In this document: in pieces, positions 5,748-6,348 of the stretch
Layout: each line of letters starts with the position of its first letter
Position numbering within the stretch: position 1 is the stretch's first letter
The notes under the pieces: generated by a model
The model's database searches: none
Told to the model about the DNA's origin: nothing
What the model saw: only the letters and a program-made list of their open reading frames with translations
Position numbers and translations under genes: made by a program
DNA from: CAZPZR01 sp964591105
Lineage (GTDB): Bacteria > Bacillota > Clostridia > Lachnospirales > Lachnospiraceae
Direction of reading: 5' to 3'
Assembly (NCBI GenBank): GCA_964591105.1
Contig: CAZPZR010000083.1
Coordinates: 1-6,348 of the forward strand
Length of the DNA stretch: 6,348 bases

Positions 5748-6281
5748 ATGTTAATAGACCTATCCAAAGTTTTATCTGAACCACATAAGACTTTAGATGT
5801 GAATGTTCCATGTGAGTTAGATGAATTTAAAACAGATTTTGGTGTATTTCCAATCGTTTCAAAAGATGAGATTCACTTAGTAATCCGCTATGTGAAAGAA
5901 AAGCAGCTTGAGATTCAAGGAGAGAGCCGAGTTGTTGTGGAGATTCCATGTGACAGATGTCTTGAACCAGTCCACGTGGAGATTCCATTGGAATTTATCA
6001 AACGAATTATGGTAGTTTCAGATGAAGAAGAGTGTGAGGAGTCAGATGAATTTGACGAATCCAATTATATTGACGGATATACTCTTGATGCGGATCATTT
6101 GATCAGCAACGAGGTACTAATAGGGTGGCCGACTAAAATTCTATGTAGCGAAGACTGTAAAGGGATTTGCAACGTATGTGGTCAAAACCTGAATCAGGGA
6201 ACTTGTAGCTGTGAAGATACAAGTCTTGACCCTAGAATGTCAGTTATCCGTGATGTTTTTAAGAATTTTAAGGAGGTGTAA
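5748..6281 (+). CDS. yceD: DUF177 / YceD family protein, linked to 23S rRNA
   Basis: From ATG 5748 the product has 177 residues and begins MLIDLSKVLSEP; an ATG at 5730 would add six residues but fits the promoter and ribosome binding site poorly. It belongs to the DUF177/YceD family (YlbN in B. subtilis). Family members in E. coli and plant chloroplasts have been linked to 23S rRNA accumulation and large-subunit assembly; the biochemical role is unsettled. Visible marks are IPCDRCLEP (C68, C71), an acidic stretch SDEEECEESDEFDES (91-105), and the C-terminal block LCSEDCKGICNVCGQNLN (C133, C137, C141, C144) followed by CSC (C153, C155) and LDPRMSVIRD. The paired cysteines look able to bind a metal, but this is inference. 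It is followed 3 bases later by rpmF, the usual partner of this family, and both are read from the strong promoter upstream. Confidence 0.93.
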   Translation: MLIDLSKVLSEPHKTLDVNVPCELDEFKTDFGVFPIVSKDEIHLVIRYVKEKQLEIQGESRVVVEIPCDRCLEPVHVEIPLEFIKRIMVVSDEEECEESDEFDESNYIDGYTLDADHLISNEVLIGWPTKILCSEDCKGICNVCGQNLNQGTCSCEDTSLDPRMSVIRDVFKNFKEV

Positions 6282-6284
6282 CCT

Positions 6285-6348
6285 ATGTCAATTTGTCCAA
6301 AGAATAAATCTTCTAAAGCAAGAAGAGATAAAAGAAGAGCTAATTGGA
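6285..6348 (+). CDS. rpmF: Ribosomal protein L32, N-terminal part (3' end outside window)
   Basis: The first 21 residues, MSICPKNKSSKARRDKRRAN followed by W, are a typical start of bacterial L32 (bL32), a small basic protein of the 50S subunit. The Arg/Lys-rich RRDKRR segment binds 23S rRNA. Full-length L32 is about 55-60 residues and often carries a C-terminal zinc ribbon, which lies outside this window. The ATG follows a full AGGAGGTG (6271-6278) 6 bases upstream, a site lying inside the end of the DUF177 gene, so the two genes are transcriptionally and probably translationally coupled. In related genomes fatty-acid and phospholipid genes such as plsX often follow, but that cannot be seen here. 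Confidence 0.95.
   Translation, partial: MSICPKNKSSKARRDKRRANW

Overview
The window looks like chromosomal DNA from a low-GC Firmicute, most likely a Lachnospiraceae-type Clostridia. The reasons are the AT-rich sequence, strong AGGAGG-type ribosome binding sites, consensus sigma-A-like promoters, the L32 start (MSICPKNKSSKARRDKRR), and the gene set itself. The taxonomic call is inference from protein style and gene order, not from a database match.

Layout: (1) positions 1-310, the 3' end of a glycerate kinase on the + strand; (2) a perfect 15-16 bp hairpin at 346-378 between two converging genes; (3) tmcAL on the - strand (388-1671); (4) a short divergent promoter region (1672-1756) where the two -10 elements overlap; (5) mgtE on the + strand (1757-3223); (6) a terminator whose loop and tail contain the promoter of the next unit; (7) pta (3352-4359) and ackA (4393-5580), a 33-nt-spaced operon; (8) a 167-nt gap with a strong hairpin lacking a U-tract and a near-consensus extended -10 promoter; (9) a DUF177/YceD gene (5748-6281) and, 3 nt later, the start of rpmF (ribosomal protein L32), cut by the window end. 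No gene-free stretch exceeds 300 bases. No tRNA, rRNA, CRISPR array, insertion sequence or known riboswitch was seen.

Function: Pta and AckA convert acetyl-CoA to acetate with ATP formation, the usual fermentative energy route. TmcAL consumes acetate and ATP to acetylate C34 of elongator tRNA-Met. MgtE imports Mg2+, which the ATP-dependent reactions and ribosomes need. YceD/DUF177 and L32 belong to ribosome assembly. TmcAL, DUF177 and L32 are also neighbours in Bacillus subtilis (ylbM-ylbN-rpmF), so mgtE-pta-ackA appears to lie inside an otherwise conserved translation neighbourhood.

The window is core housekeeping DNA with intact genes. I found no convincing undescribed multi-gene system. 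The most interesting points are in the intergenic regions: a terminator and promoter merged in one 14-bp tandem repeat, a symmetric divergent promoter, and an unexplained U-less hairpin after ackA.
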